Below are positions 45,227 to 55,107 of a stretch of DNA of 64,000 nt, piece after piece. Each line of letters opens with the position of its first letter. Position 1 is the stretch's first letter. Source of the DNA: Liopterus haemorrhoidalis (Eukaryota > Arthropoda > Insecta > Coleoptera > Dytiscidae); contig OZ020622.1 of assembly GCA_963971575.1 (NCBI GenBank), forward strand, positions 2,456,279-2,520,278, read 5' to 3'. The notes beneath the pieces are model-generated. The model searched no databases. It worked only from the letters and a program-made list of their open reading frames with translations, and was not told the origin of the DNA. A program made the translations under genes and the position numbers.

Positions 45227-48200
45227 ATGGCTAGTATCATGTCCTCTTACATTATTATTGGATTTTGTTTTGTAATATTCTTTATTTATGTAAAATGTGA
45301 TGATCTTATGATAACAAGTTACGCCAAAGTGTCAAGAAGTGGTGTAAATAGTGAGAATGAAGGAAGAAATATGGGACAAAGATTGTGGACACAAAGGTAT
45401 AAAAACATTTAAAAAAATATATTATGTGTACCTGAAAGTTTTTTCGTTTATTTGGTATTATTAAAATAGAAACAAATCGAAAGAAAAAATGTACTTTATT
45501 GAGTAAAATACCCAGCAAACATTTTTATACGGGCCAGTACTGGTAAAGCACATACTCCCCGGCATTGAAAGTAATGGGCCAGTACCCCGGTGTCCCCGGG
45601 GCCGTTACTGGCCCATTGATGTATCAGTTGCTGGCCCAGCAACGGTAAAGTGCAACATAATCGCATTAGTTGCAAGATTTATTTCTGATGGTTTTAAGTA
45701 AAAAGTATGAGTGAAGAAGAGTGCTTATAAAATGCTGGTAAAGTACTTCGTATAGGCGGAATGCGAAATACAAATGTGAAGTACATTATTAATACTGGCG
45801 TTGCACTTACTTTTGGTGCCAGTAATTTACCAGCATAAAAGCAGTTTGCCAGCATTCGGCCGTTAGTTGAATGTTTGCTGGGTAGTTACCATTGTGATCT
45901 AAAACACTCTGCCATTTATTAGAAAGAGAAAATATTCCCGATTTATAAAATTCCTGATTTTTTTAAGGAAAAAATTGTTCAAGGCTCATTTTAACATGTA
46001 TTGTTTCTTAAAAAGTATTCCAGCGACCGAAATAAGTGATAGTCGGAAGGTGAAATGTCTGGTGAGTAGGGTGGGTGTGTTAGAACCTCCCAATCAAGCT
46101 CGGAAATTTTTTCACGTGTCTTTTTTTGATGAATGAGATCAGCATTGTCGCCTTGAAGAATAACTCCTCTTCTATTCACAATTTCTGACCGATTTCTGGT
46201 CAAGTTCTGATTCAATCGATCCAATTATTCACAGTAGAGATCAGAATTAACACTTTGCCCCGGTTTTTATATCTCATAATAAATTATTCCATTATAGGAC
46301 TTTCCAGATCGAAGTTCATCATCCAAGCATAAATTTCCTCATTTAAATTTTTTAAACACTCATTTATACCGTCATTTTGTCGTCTGTCTGTCTGTTCGGT
46401 AAAAATTCTAGCCAAACGGCTAAAGAAATGCTTATACAACTCTTTGACCCGCACATAGGAAAAATACTAAAACATATCCCCTAAAAATATAAACAAATAT
46501 GTGCTCATCGAAAAAAATATATTTTTTAAAAATTCTGAGTAGTTTATCAAATAAAAGCCCTTAGTACGTGGATTAACGATCAAATTTTGAGTTTTGCAAA
46601 ATAAATTATTTTGATGCGATCAAAATTGTGCAAAATTTTTTTGTCCCACACCCTGTAGCCCAGATGGTTTAAACTAAAAATCTGAAAAAATTCTAAGTAA
46701 TGTACATTTGTGTGAATCGGAATAGTACAACAGGAATTTTTGATCAGATTATGTTTTCGGAAAATTACGCATTTTTTGTATTTTTTGCTTGACCATGTAA
46801 AATATTTAATATCTTATGTAACAAACTAAACCAGCATGCTTTCATGGTGTAATGGTTAGCAATCTCGCGTTCTAATTTGCAAACCAGGGTTCAGGTCTCG
46901 AGATTTTATTTTTTTGTTTTTATTTTGCATTTTTATTTTGTTTAAATTATTTTTTTCAAAATTCTAGTTATATTTGGGCAAATGCATTTAATTTTTAAAA
47001 CCGTAAATTTAATAACCAGTGGAAATTATTGAAATTGAAATCAGAGGGGCGGAGTTATGACTTAAAACCATCAATGGAAGCCATAGGCGCAATTTTCAAA
47101 ATCTTAATGAACCTTGCTATATAAAAAAAAATACTACACATATTTAGAAACCTAAATAATGGTATTAGGCATTCAAATTAAAATTAACAAAAAAAAATTA
47201 ACATAAAATTTGTTTTGGCATCCCAAATAATCATCATTCACTTACTAAATACCTGCGAAATCCTGAAATGTGTGAAAATTCACATCAATTTTTATATTAT
47301 TGTATAAAACAAGTAACAGTTGACAGACTTCATGTAATCAAACACACAATTTAATTGTTTACAAAAACAAAAGGTTAGAATAACAAGAATAACTGCACAA
47401 TCTGAACAAAGCGTTCGCCTTTGACTTTCTTGCACAGTGTGTACAGTGGTCACGTGACAAAAAACTTGCACGACAGAGTTAACACTGCACAGTTATGCCG
47501 AACGCATTTTGGATAAATTTTTGAATCTTCATGCCAACACGAATGCACAAATGACGGTATTCCATGAGAGGACTTAATTCAAAAGAATGAGTGCGTCGGA
47601 GTAGGCTCTAATGAATATCATTTACACAAAGCCGTAGATACGTACGATAGTGTTCTATTTGTTTATTTTTTATAGATCTGATGTCCGGATTTCCAAGAAA
47701 CAACCTATATTGGAAAAATACCCAGTCTATACCGTCACTCCACGAAGAAAAGACTACGAATCGAATTCAAGAATAGTTCCAGCAAAAGGCGAAGTTGTGA
47801 TTCAAGAAAGGTTTATCCAACCACGTCCATTTGGAGGAAAAGAAAATGTGGAAGAACGTTTTACACAAGGCAGACCATTCGCAACAAAACCAGATCCCAG
47901 TTATTTACCACCACCATATCCAGATAAAGAAAAAGATAATTCACCTTCCTATAATTCTCCTTATAATTCATATAACCCCCCAAATTTACCAGCGTCTTAT
48001 TTTTATCCAGATAACAAAGATAAACCATTCCCCCCTTACATGGATTATAAACCCAAACCAATGGACACAACAGAGCCTCCAAAGGACACTAAAATGGAAC
48101 CTATGCCACCTAATAAGAATCATGAATCGAAAAACGAACCATTCCCACCTGGAATCCCTGAATTTTTGGATTATAATCCTTATGAAAAACCTAATAAATT

Positions 48201-49221
48201 ACCTATGAAAACAGAACCTAAAATGCCTCAACAAAACGAAAAGCCGTTCCCCGTTGGAACGCCAGAATATTTGGATTATAACCCCTACAAAAAATTGCCT
48301 ATGGACCACATAGGAATGAATCATGGAGCAATGACTCAGGAGCCAAAAGATGAAGTTCCAGATGATAATAAAATGGAAAAACCAGATGGTCCTGAAGTAG
48401 TACCATATTCAAATAGTCCTTACGGAAATCCAGGGGGCTTAAAAAACGAAAAATTCCCTCCAGGGGTCCCGCCTTATTTGGAATATAATCCATATGAACA
48501 TATGAAGCACGAAATGGATGAAAATCACGATCATGGAAACTCTGAAGACCATACTAACGATCATGGAAATTCTGAAGACAATAATCATGGTCCAAACGGA
48601 GATCACGGAGACTCTGGTCATGAGCATGGAGAATTTAATAGTCACGATCACGGAAACCCTAATGATCACGATTCTGATGATCATAATCATCATCACGGAA
48701 GTTCTGATGAATATAATCACGATCATGGATATATAAGTCATGATTCGCAGATGCCTAAGCCAGATATGGAACCCCCAAAAAATTTTCCGGCTTATTTGTA
48801 TGATAAGGTGCCTTATTTGGAGTATCATCACGATGAAAAGAGTCCCCCTTTGACTCAAACTGCACCTGATATTCATAATTATCCATACCTAGATCATCAT
48901 TTTCATGATTTCCATTTTCCACCGATTTATCATGAGATAAAGCCACCTACAACGACAGAAGCGACGAAAGAAAGAGTGAATAAAAGGCCTTATACTTATT
49001 ATTATATTGGGCGAAAATTATGGTACATTCCGCTTTATTTTAGTGTTTATTTTATTGTTTATATATTTGTTCTTGTTCTTAAATCAATTGCTAGACATAA
49101 AATTACTTTTAATCAATATTTTGAGGAAGATAGAGGGATGAAGGAAGAAAATGAATTGGAGAAAATGACTGAAAATGTTTTAATAGGTATTGAACACGCA
49201 GAAGAAAAGTATGAGAGATAG
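45227..49221 (+). CDS. Secreted/membrane Pro- and His-rich protein, 2 exons
   Basis: Exons 45227-45396 and 47676-49221 join in frame at an Arg codon (AG|A), total 1,716 bp, 571 residues. Residues 1-24 (MASIMSSYIIIGFCFVIFFI...) are a signal peptide. A basic segment follows (SKKQPILEKYPVYTVTPRRK), then a proline-rich region with at least three FPxGxPxxL(D/E)YNPYE repeats near residues 213, 248 and 317 and a fourth degenerate one. Residues about 337-411 are rich in HD, HG and HH pairs (e.g. HDSDDHNHHHGSSDEYNHDH), a plausible divalent-metal-binding region. Near residue 506 comes GRKLWYIPLYFSVYFIVYIF, a transmembrane segment, then an acidic tail. The TM block looks conserved among insect proteins as far as I recall; no function is known to me. 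The 2.3-kb intron is full of repeats. Confidence 0.88.
45511..45882. mobile_element. MITE with CCCAGCAAACAT ends
   Basis: CCCAGCAAACATT at the left and AATGTTTGCTGGG at the right are inverted, flanked by TA on both sides (45509-45510, 45883-45884). Several internal GGGCCAGTA(C)TGG and CCAGCA motifs are present. A TA duplication suggests Tc1/mariner-type mobilisation. It lies in intron 1 of the His/Pro-rich gene. Confidence 0.9.
45975..46300 (-). pseudogene. Mariner transposase fragment
   Basis: The minus strand reads QGDNADLIHQKKTREKISEL, then LTHPPYSPDISPSDYHLFRS and LEYFLRNN. PPYSPDISPSDYHLF is the mariner third catalytic block; the usual HDNARPH has decayed to GDNADL. Stops follow on both sides. 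It is intronic and antisense to the His/Pro-rich gene. Confidence 0.75.
46368..47292 (-). repeat. Interspersed repeat R1, near full length
   Basis: Reading on the plus strand: CGTCATTTTGTCGTCTGTCT, GCTTATACAACTCTTTGACC, GGATTAACGATCAAATTTTG, CATTTGTGTGAATCGGAATA, a tRNA-like segment (46838-46904), AAGCCATAGGCGCAATTTTC and finally TGAAATGTGTGAAAATTCAC. This is the mirror of the 56236-57203 copy, plus its hairpin-like terminus. Confidence 0.88.
46838..46904 (+). repeat. tRNA-like segment of R1, clearest copy
   Basis: TGGTGTAATGGTTAGC (46845-46860) is an excellent Pol III A box and GGTTCAGGTCTC (46888-46899) a near-consensus B box at about the tRNA spacing. The segment is about 67 nt. The acceptor stem cannot be paired convincingly and no discriminator/CCA context is seen, so it is tRNA-derived rather than a tRNA gene. 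Confidence 0.7.
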
Positions 49222-50388
49222 TTTTTCCACCCTAGGCCCAGAATTGGGCTCATTTTAAACCAATGCCTTTTAATTTTGCCCACCGTAACTTATTAACTAC
49301 ACATTCTACTAAAATAATGAATAGGTCAAAAAAATTATTGTTTTTTATTTTAAACAATTTTTGTTGTACAAGGATTGCTTATTATATTTCGGGATTTGAG
49401 ATCAAAAACAATTATTTATCAACAAAAGTAGCTTTATTGTTTAGTGCAATCTCGAAATATAAGAAGTTTTACTTTGTAATACGTACCTAATTAGAAAATT
49501 TTGGTGACTTTTGTGGTTTAAATGGACTCTAACGTATCCATGTGAACCAATACTATTGAGAAGTAACATTACCTATAGAGGCGCTGTTTTCGCTTACAAA
49601 ATGGCGATTGGAATAGGATTTTTTGACATTTGCCATTTGATACACAATTCATATTGCAGTTAATTTTTAGTTGCGATTTTAAAGACATTTTATTAAAGTT
49701 TTCTTCACTTTAACACATACAAACAATGCAATTAAATGAGCCACATCCAGCAAAATCCTATTCCGTTAAGTTCCAAAATTTCCGCTAGGCGTCACTTCAG
49801 TTATTGTCAGTTTTCAATAGGTTATTTCTTTGGTTTAAGCGGAACTAAATGGGAATATCGTTCTTTAATGTTGTCACTTTCATGTTGGAATGTCAAAATT
49901 TAAAATTCTAACAGTGAAACCATGGAAAGGAATGATATTTGTTATAAAATATAATACGTTTTTACGTATTTTGAAGACAAAAAAAAATATTTTTTCTATT
50001 AAAAAAAAAATGTATGAATAAAAGAAATTTGTTTATTTATTTTAAATTACGGACAATGTTTACAATATCCCCCTTCAAACTCTATACAGATGACAGCACA
50101 TAACGACTACACTAAATAATTCAAGAATTGTCAGTGGCTCTAAAACAATGGTTACTGGAAGCGAGCTAACCATCTTCTAGTTTAATGACAAAACACTATC
50201 TTAGGTTAGTGAGTGTTTAGTTAGAAGAAGCCGAGCGAAGCGAGTCGATAATAAGCGAGATATTTTTTTATATTTTTTAATTGGCCCCAGTTATTTAAGG
50301 ATGAGGGGTGGAATGATGTATATATTTGGAAAATAAAAGACAAAATATCAGAAAAAAATATTTTATTAACAACCCTATAAAATATATT
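49222..50388. other. Intergenic region between the His/Pro-rich gene and RRP9 (convergent 3' ends)
   Basis: It holds the two 3' UTRs and, at about 49830-49935, a half copy of MITE-D (TTTAAGCGGAACTAAATGGG onward). TTTATT at about 50363-50368 is AATAAA on the RRP9 strand. Otherwise nothing was recognised. Confidence 0.5.
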
Positions 50389-53321
50389 TTATTTTTTTAA
50401 TAATGGAATAATTAACATCGAATTTTTCGCTTCCTTTTGCACTGTCCATCTTCCAAGCTTATGTTCTTGGCCTACTCCTACGATTAAAGATTCACCATTT
50501 GACGTAAAATCTAAACAATTTACAAATCCAATAACCGGAATTGTAAAAAGAAGTGAAATTGTTCGGTACGACTTTCCGATTTTCCAAAGTCGGACAAAAC
50601 CATCATTCGATCCTGTTGCAATCAAATCGGTGTTGACCAAAGACGCAACAGCTGATATCCATAAAGGTTGATTGTTGAGAGGGTCAATACCATGGGCATT
50701 TTTAACAGAACATAGAGGTTTTTTATGTAGAGAACTCCAAACGCAAATTTCCCTAAAAAAATTATGAAAATTAACATTATTATATACAGAATGTTGAATT
50801 GACCAGGTACATATAATAATAATATTTATTTATTGTCCACATTGAATACATAATCATTAATAGACAGTCAATTAGATAAATTACAATAACATGACAAATG
50901 ATAACACTGGTCAACACAATTTTTGCTGACTTACATCTAAGACTTGTTTCTTACTAATTTGGTGCTGCTGAACTCAAATATCACATCAGTTTTTGCGTAT
51001 CACATCAGATTTTTGCTCTACAACAAATACATATTTTCGGCCAAATAATGCTTCTATCGTTTAATTTTAGTCGTAGATACTGTAATTGGTACAAATTTGG
51101 CGAACAATAAGGACTAAATAATTAGAAAATATTCTTAAAATTTTATTTATAGTGAAAGAAAGAAAATGAAAACAATTTTAATTACATTTTAATGCATTGG
51201 AGTGTTAAAATAAAAATACAAAATAATTTAAGGATTAAATGGTCGTTTGTAAGATCTTCTGGAGTGCACCATTCCCGATAAGTCTCTTTTAATACTCCAA
51301 CAGTAGTCAGCCATCATGTGAGTATCCCACCTTCCTTGATAACATCTCTCCATCCCTTTTAAATCCTGATGGAAACGTTCACCCTGTTCATCACTAACAT
51401 CTCCAAGATTGACAGGAAATTTGTCAAGATGACTGTTTAAAAAATGAAGTTTCACGCTCATGTTGCACCCCAGATGATGATAATTTTCAACGACCTCCAC
51501 ATAGTTTTCGGCTTTTTTATTCCCAAGAAAATTTTTGATGAGCGCCTCGAAAGACTGCCATGCATTCTTCTCCATATCATCCATATGTACAGTGAAATGT
51601 GGATCATTCACTAATTTTCTAATTTGCGGTCCGTCAAAAATGCCAGCTTTTAGCTTCTCATTACTGAGACTTTGAAATGTTTCAGATATATATTTGAAAC
51701 AGTCACCATCTTTGTTCAACGCTTTTACAAACTGCTTCATTAGACCCAGTTTAATATGAAGAGGGGGGAAAATGAACCCCCGCCGTTGTAAAAAGGTCTA
51801 TAACAAGTACCTGCATGTAAGGTGTTCCTACGAAATATATTGGACAACAAGAACGAAGTTGAAATTAAAGTAGACGTATATCAGAACGTGAAAAGGTGAA
51901 AAAAGTCAAAATACGATAAAACAAAAATTTGATGTGATAGGCAAAAACTATTAACATTGTTGAAATCAGCACCCTAAATTAGTTAAAAACAAGTATCAGA
52001 TCTAAGTCAACAAAAAAAAAGTTTAAATTTGTTGACCAGTGTAATCGGCAAACAGAAATTATAAATTAACAAAAAACAAAAGTAACATAAAAAAATTTCT
52101 CAAAAATAAATCATATCTTACCCTGCATCTCCTCCAGATATAAAATTATCTTCTCCGATCATCTTAATACAATCTACACTTCCATTTCCGTTGAAAATCA
52201 ATTGACTCTCTTCGGCAATCTTCCAAATTCTCAGGGTTTTATCCGTACCTCCCGCTGTGACACATCGTTCTCTCGATAAAGCATCAATAGCCATTACAGT
52301 ATCTTGATGTCCAAATAAAGTTTCAAGATATGCCTTTTCATTGACCGACCAGTTTTTAACACTCCGATCTTTCGAACAAGAGTATAACGTATTTGTACCT
52401 TTCCGAAACACAAGACCAGTGACTGAATTACGATGACTTTTAAATGTGTGGACATGCTTTAAAGTCTGTGGATCCCAAACTTGAATTTCAGGCGATTGAT
52501 CACCAACAGCCTAAAAAATTTTTATTAATATCGCTCGTAAATAAATTTAAATTATTCCTTACCATATATTTTAAATCATCAGACACTGCGATACAATTTA
52601 TAGCTGAATGGTGACCTGTGGGTGTACTATTTATAGCAACTAAATTTTTTCTTGTAAACGGTAAGGATCCAACTTTTCGTTTCTCGGTCAGAGACCCTAT
52701 AATACATAAATATTGTAAAAATGTTTTAAATTAAGATGAATTGACTTACATTTAACTAAACTCCCATCTTTACTTCCGGAAAAAATATATTTATCATCCG
52801 ATGTTATACATAGACATGTTATAGAGGATCTATGTTCTTTACAACGTAAAATTGTAATATTCTCTTCATCCGCACTTGTGTATTCATCAGCTACGAAGCT
52901 TTTAAATTTCCCAGTTTGTTTTAAATAATCAGCTCTCAGCCGATTTGAAACAACATCATCATCAACTTCATTTAGACGTTCTTTTTCTACAAAATTAAAC
53001 AATAATAAACTAATATTGTCACATATACAAGATATTACCTTCTTTTTCAATTTCTTGTAGATATATTTTAGCTAACCGCAATCTCTTTTCCTGTGCGGTT
53101 TCATCTTCGGATGATTCTGCTTGTTCGTCACTAGCTTCGAACTCTTCTTCGCTACTTGTTAATTCAATCTCTTCTTTCTTACTACTTTTTTTACCATTTA
53201 CTACTGTATTTTGCTGCTTAAAATTTCAGGATGTTAATTTTAAATAAGGTGGAAAAAAAAGTGAGGTTACCTTATTATTATGTTGATTATGTCTCCTTTT
53301 TCCTTTAGCAAAGAAGGACAT
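50389..53321 (-). CDS. RRP9: U3 small nucleolar RNA-interacting protein 2 (RRP9/U3-55K), 6 exons
   Basis: Exons are 53321-53271, 53216-53039, 52986-52750, 52696-52563, 52510-52122 and 50752-50389, totalling 1,353 bp (450 residues); all junctions are GT-AG and in frame. The N-terminus is a basic MSFFAKGKRR followed by a Glu/Ser-rich acidic stretch (EIELTSSEEEFEASDEQAES). RRP9-type sequence follows (RLRLAKIYLQEIEK, DDDVVSNRL, DYLKQTGKF). WD40 repeats run through the rest (SSITCLCITSDDKYIFSGSK, TLYSCSKDRSVKNW, CVTAGGTDKTLRIW, DLIATGSNDGFVRLWKIG). RRP9 is a core protein of the box C/D U3 snoRNP and binds the U3 B/C motif for early 18S rRNA processing in the nucleolus. Length is close to other animal RRP9 (about 475). 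Intron 5 (50753-52121) carries a transposon with its own ORF on the same strand. Confidence 0.93.
50905..52043 (-). mobile_element. TIR element encoding an unassigned conserved protein (GERFHQD family)
   Basis: The ends are ACACTGGTCAACACAATTTT at the left and, inward from the right, ACACTGGTCAACAAATTTAA. Both continue with a shared GACTTA(C/G)ATCTxAxACTTGTTT block and a TAATTT(G)GxGTGCTG block. A third, solitary terminus is at 24296-24358. The element fills most of RRP9 intron 5. Target duplication is unclear (AAT/GATA-like flanks). It contains the ORF described at 51228-51740. TIRs plus a protein suggest a DNA transposon or a derivative of one. Confidence 0.7.
51228..51740 (-). CDS. Repeat-encoded protein, C-terminal part (GERFHQD family), function unknown
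   Basis: A 170-codon frame ends at 51228. It reads MKQFVKALNKDGDCFKYISE, KLKAGIFDGPQIRKLVNDP, FLGNKKAENYVEVVENYHHL, then GCNMSVKLHFLNSHLDKFPV, NLGDVSDEQGERFHQDLKGM and ERCYQGRWDTHMMADYCWSI. Upstream (51741-51790) the related FxPPLHIKLGL-type sequence is disrupted, so the product is N-terminally truncated relative to the family. Conserved H, D, E and C residues could be catalytic, but I know no characterised member. It is on the same strand as RRP9 and is removed with the intron, so expression would need its own promoter. A broken copy is at 17040-17700. Confidence 0.6.
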   Translation of the reverse strand: MKQFVKALNKDGDCFKYISETFQSLSNEKLKAGIFDGPQIRKLVNDPHFTVHMDDMEKNAWQSFEALIKNFLGNKKAENYVEVVENYHHLGCNMSVKLHFLNSHLDKFPVNLGDVSDEQGERFHQDLKGMERCYQGRWDTHMMADYCWSIKRDLSGMVHSRRSYKRPFNP

Positions 53322-55107
53322 TTTTATACCTTACACTAAAAATTATGTATAAATTCTAAATATTGGGACAAAAATATTAAAATAGAGCCCAATTTAATTT
53401 TACAAATATGTTTTTGGGATATAGGTTATGTTTAAACGCACGTGTGTTTATATCAGTATATTTTGAAGCGGACCATGCATAAATATCTAAAGCAGTGGCG
53501 TATCATATGTGGAGTATTACAGAAAATAAAAAAACAAAACGGAGTTGTTAGTATTTGAAACAGTATTTCAATTGCATCCTGGTATTTGAAATATTGTATT
53601 TTAAATACTTCAAGATAATGCTTTTGGTATTTGGATTTGCAAATACTTTCTCAGTGGTATTTGATATTTGAAAACATCAGTATATATTTGAAATATTTTA
53701 GAAGTATTTCAAATATTTCCCAAGCATTTAAAATATTTCAAATCTTTCATAGTACTTCAAATATTTGACTACAATATTGACAGAAGTTGTGAAAAACTAT
53801 AAAAGCAGAACAAATTATAGTTTTCCGCTGTCATTCAAGAAAGGATAAAGATAGGCATCTTAGTTTTTTACTTTTACTAAGAAAAATGGAGGAAAAGTTA
53901 ATACTTATAAGTATATGCTAAGGATTAAATTAGTATTGAAAACTGACACGCTCGGATACGCAGTCTGGTGGTCAAATATTGTACTACGCGACTGTAGTAC
54001 TGTTTGAAATTATTACATATGTTCTGGTGTTGATTTTTTGTTAGAACGTCGATAGAAACATTTTCATAAAATAAAAATGTACTGTGCTTAAATTAACCTG
54101 TTCCCTGTTAGCATATTGACAGCAGAATACTAGACAATTCAGCCATTTTGCCATGAATTACAGCGCCGCCAACGGTAATGTCACTTTTCAATACTTACGT
54201 CCAAGACAAGACTGAAAAAAAAGCATTTATCCCATTCAAAATTTGTCTAAATCATCAGTTGATATATTAAGAGGTCCTTCTACTTTTGCAGGCAGAGATA
54301 TTAATTTTTACTAATATATTTACCATATTTTTGTTGTTATTATATTGACAGACAGTCAAAAAGAATTAAAAATACAATGAAAAACTAAAAATTTCCTTGA
54401 AATTTCTTTAGAATAGTACATTATTACATATTTTGTAAATCGTAGATTACCTTTAAATTAAAAAAAAAAAACAGAAAACAGGAAAAATACAACTCGTGTT
54501 CATTTTCACCATGTAAACAAATACACGAGTAACAGTTGTCACTTTCGAGTGTTCCAGCTTTGCCGCATATGGCGCTGCGATCGTAAAAAGTTTCCCCTAT
54601 TCGCGACTGAAACTAACGTTGGCGGCGCTGCGTACAACAGCTTATGGCGGACGAGAAGCGTAAATGTCAGAAGTTTTTTTTTAATATTTATCTGTTCAAA
54701 CAATATTTCGGTAAAAAATCACTGTATTTAAGTCACTATATTTTAAAATACTTCTTAATTCACATAAACTGCAGCACGACACGCTACAAATATTATCCAA
54801 ATATACGCTTCTGTTTAATTTAGCCAGTCACTACCAGATGTCTCACTGTTATTTGCAGTCGCGAATAGACTAAGACGGTAAAAAAAAACAACAAATTAGT
54901 AAAAAATTTATTCTTTAATATCACTTCAAACATTGATTTTTTTACATTTTTATTTCAATTGACACTATCTGATAACTGCTAATTATCTAGAAATACAGTA
55001 CTATATACATAATCTATACAGTTATCTATATAAATAGATAATTCAAATGATTCAAAATGTCTTTCTACCTAAAATAAAAAAATTAAAAATTTGAGCTTTA
55101 AAAAAAG
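53322..55107. other. Intergenic region between RRP9 (5' end) and MOGS (3' end)
   Basis: Bases 53540-53790 are packed with variants of GTATTTGAAATA / TATTTCAAATAC in both orientations. Near 54170 and 54616 GCGCCGCCAACG and CGTTGGCGGCGC are inverted. About 54546-54600 resembles one end of MITE-C (GGCGCTGCGATCGTAAAAAG). TTTATT at 54907-54912 could be the MOGS poly(A) signal (AATAAA on the minus strand). Confidence 0.5.

Noticed and set aside
46838..46904. A functional tRNA gene
   Set aside because: A and B boxes are good, but the acceptor stem does not pair convincingly and the segment recurs in several diverged R1 copies; it is tRNA-derived.
48439..48876. Antisense Ile/Met-rich frame under the His-rich tract
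   Set aside because: It is a shadow of the GAT/CAT/AAT-rich codons of the real plus-strand gene.
54170..54630. Inverted GCGCCGCCAACG / CGTTGGCGGCGC pair as transposon termini
   Set aside because: The symmetry is limited to about 12 bp and no target duplication was found.
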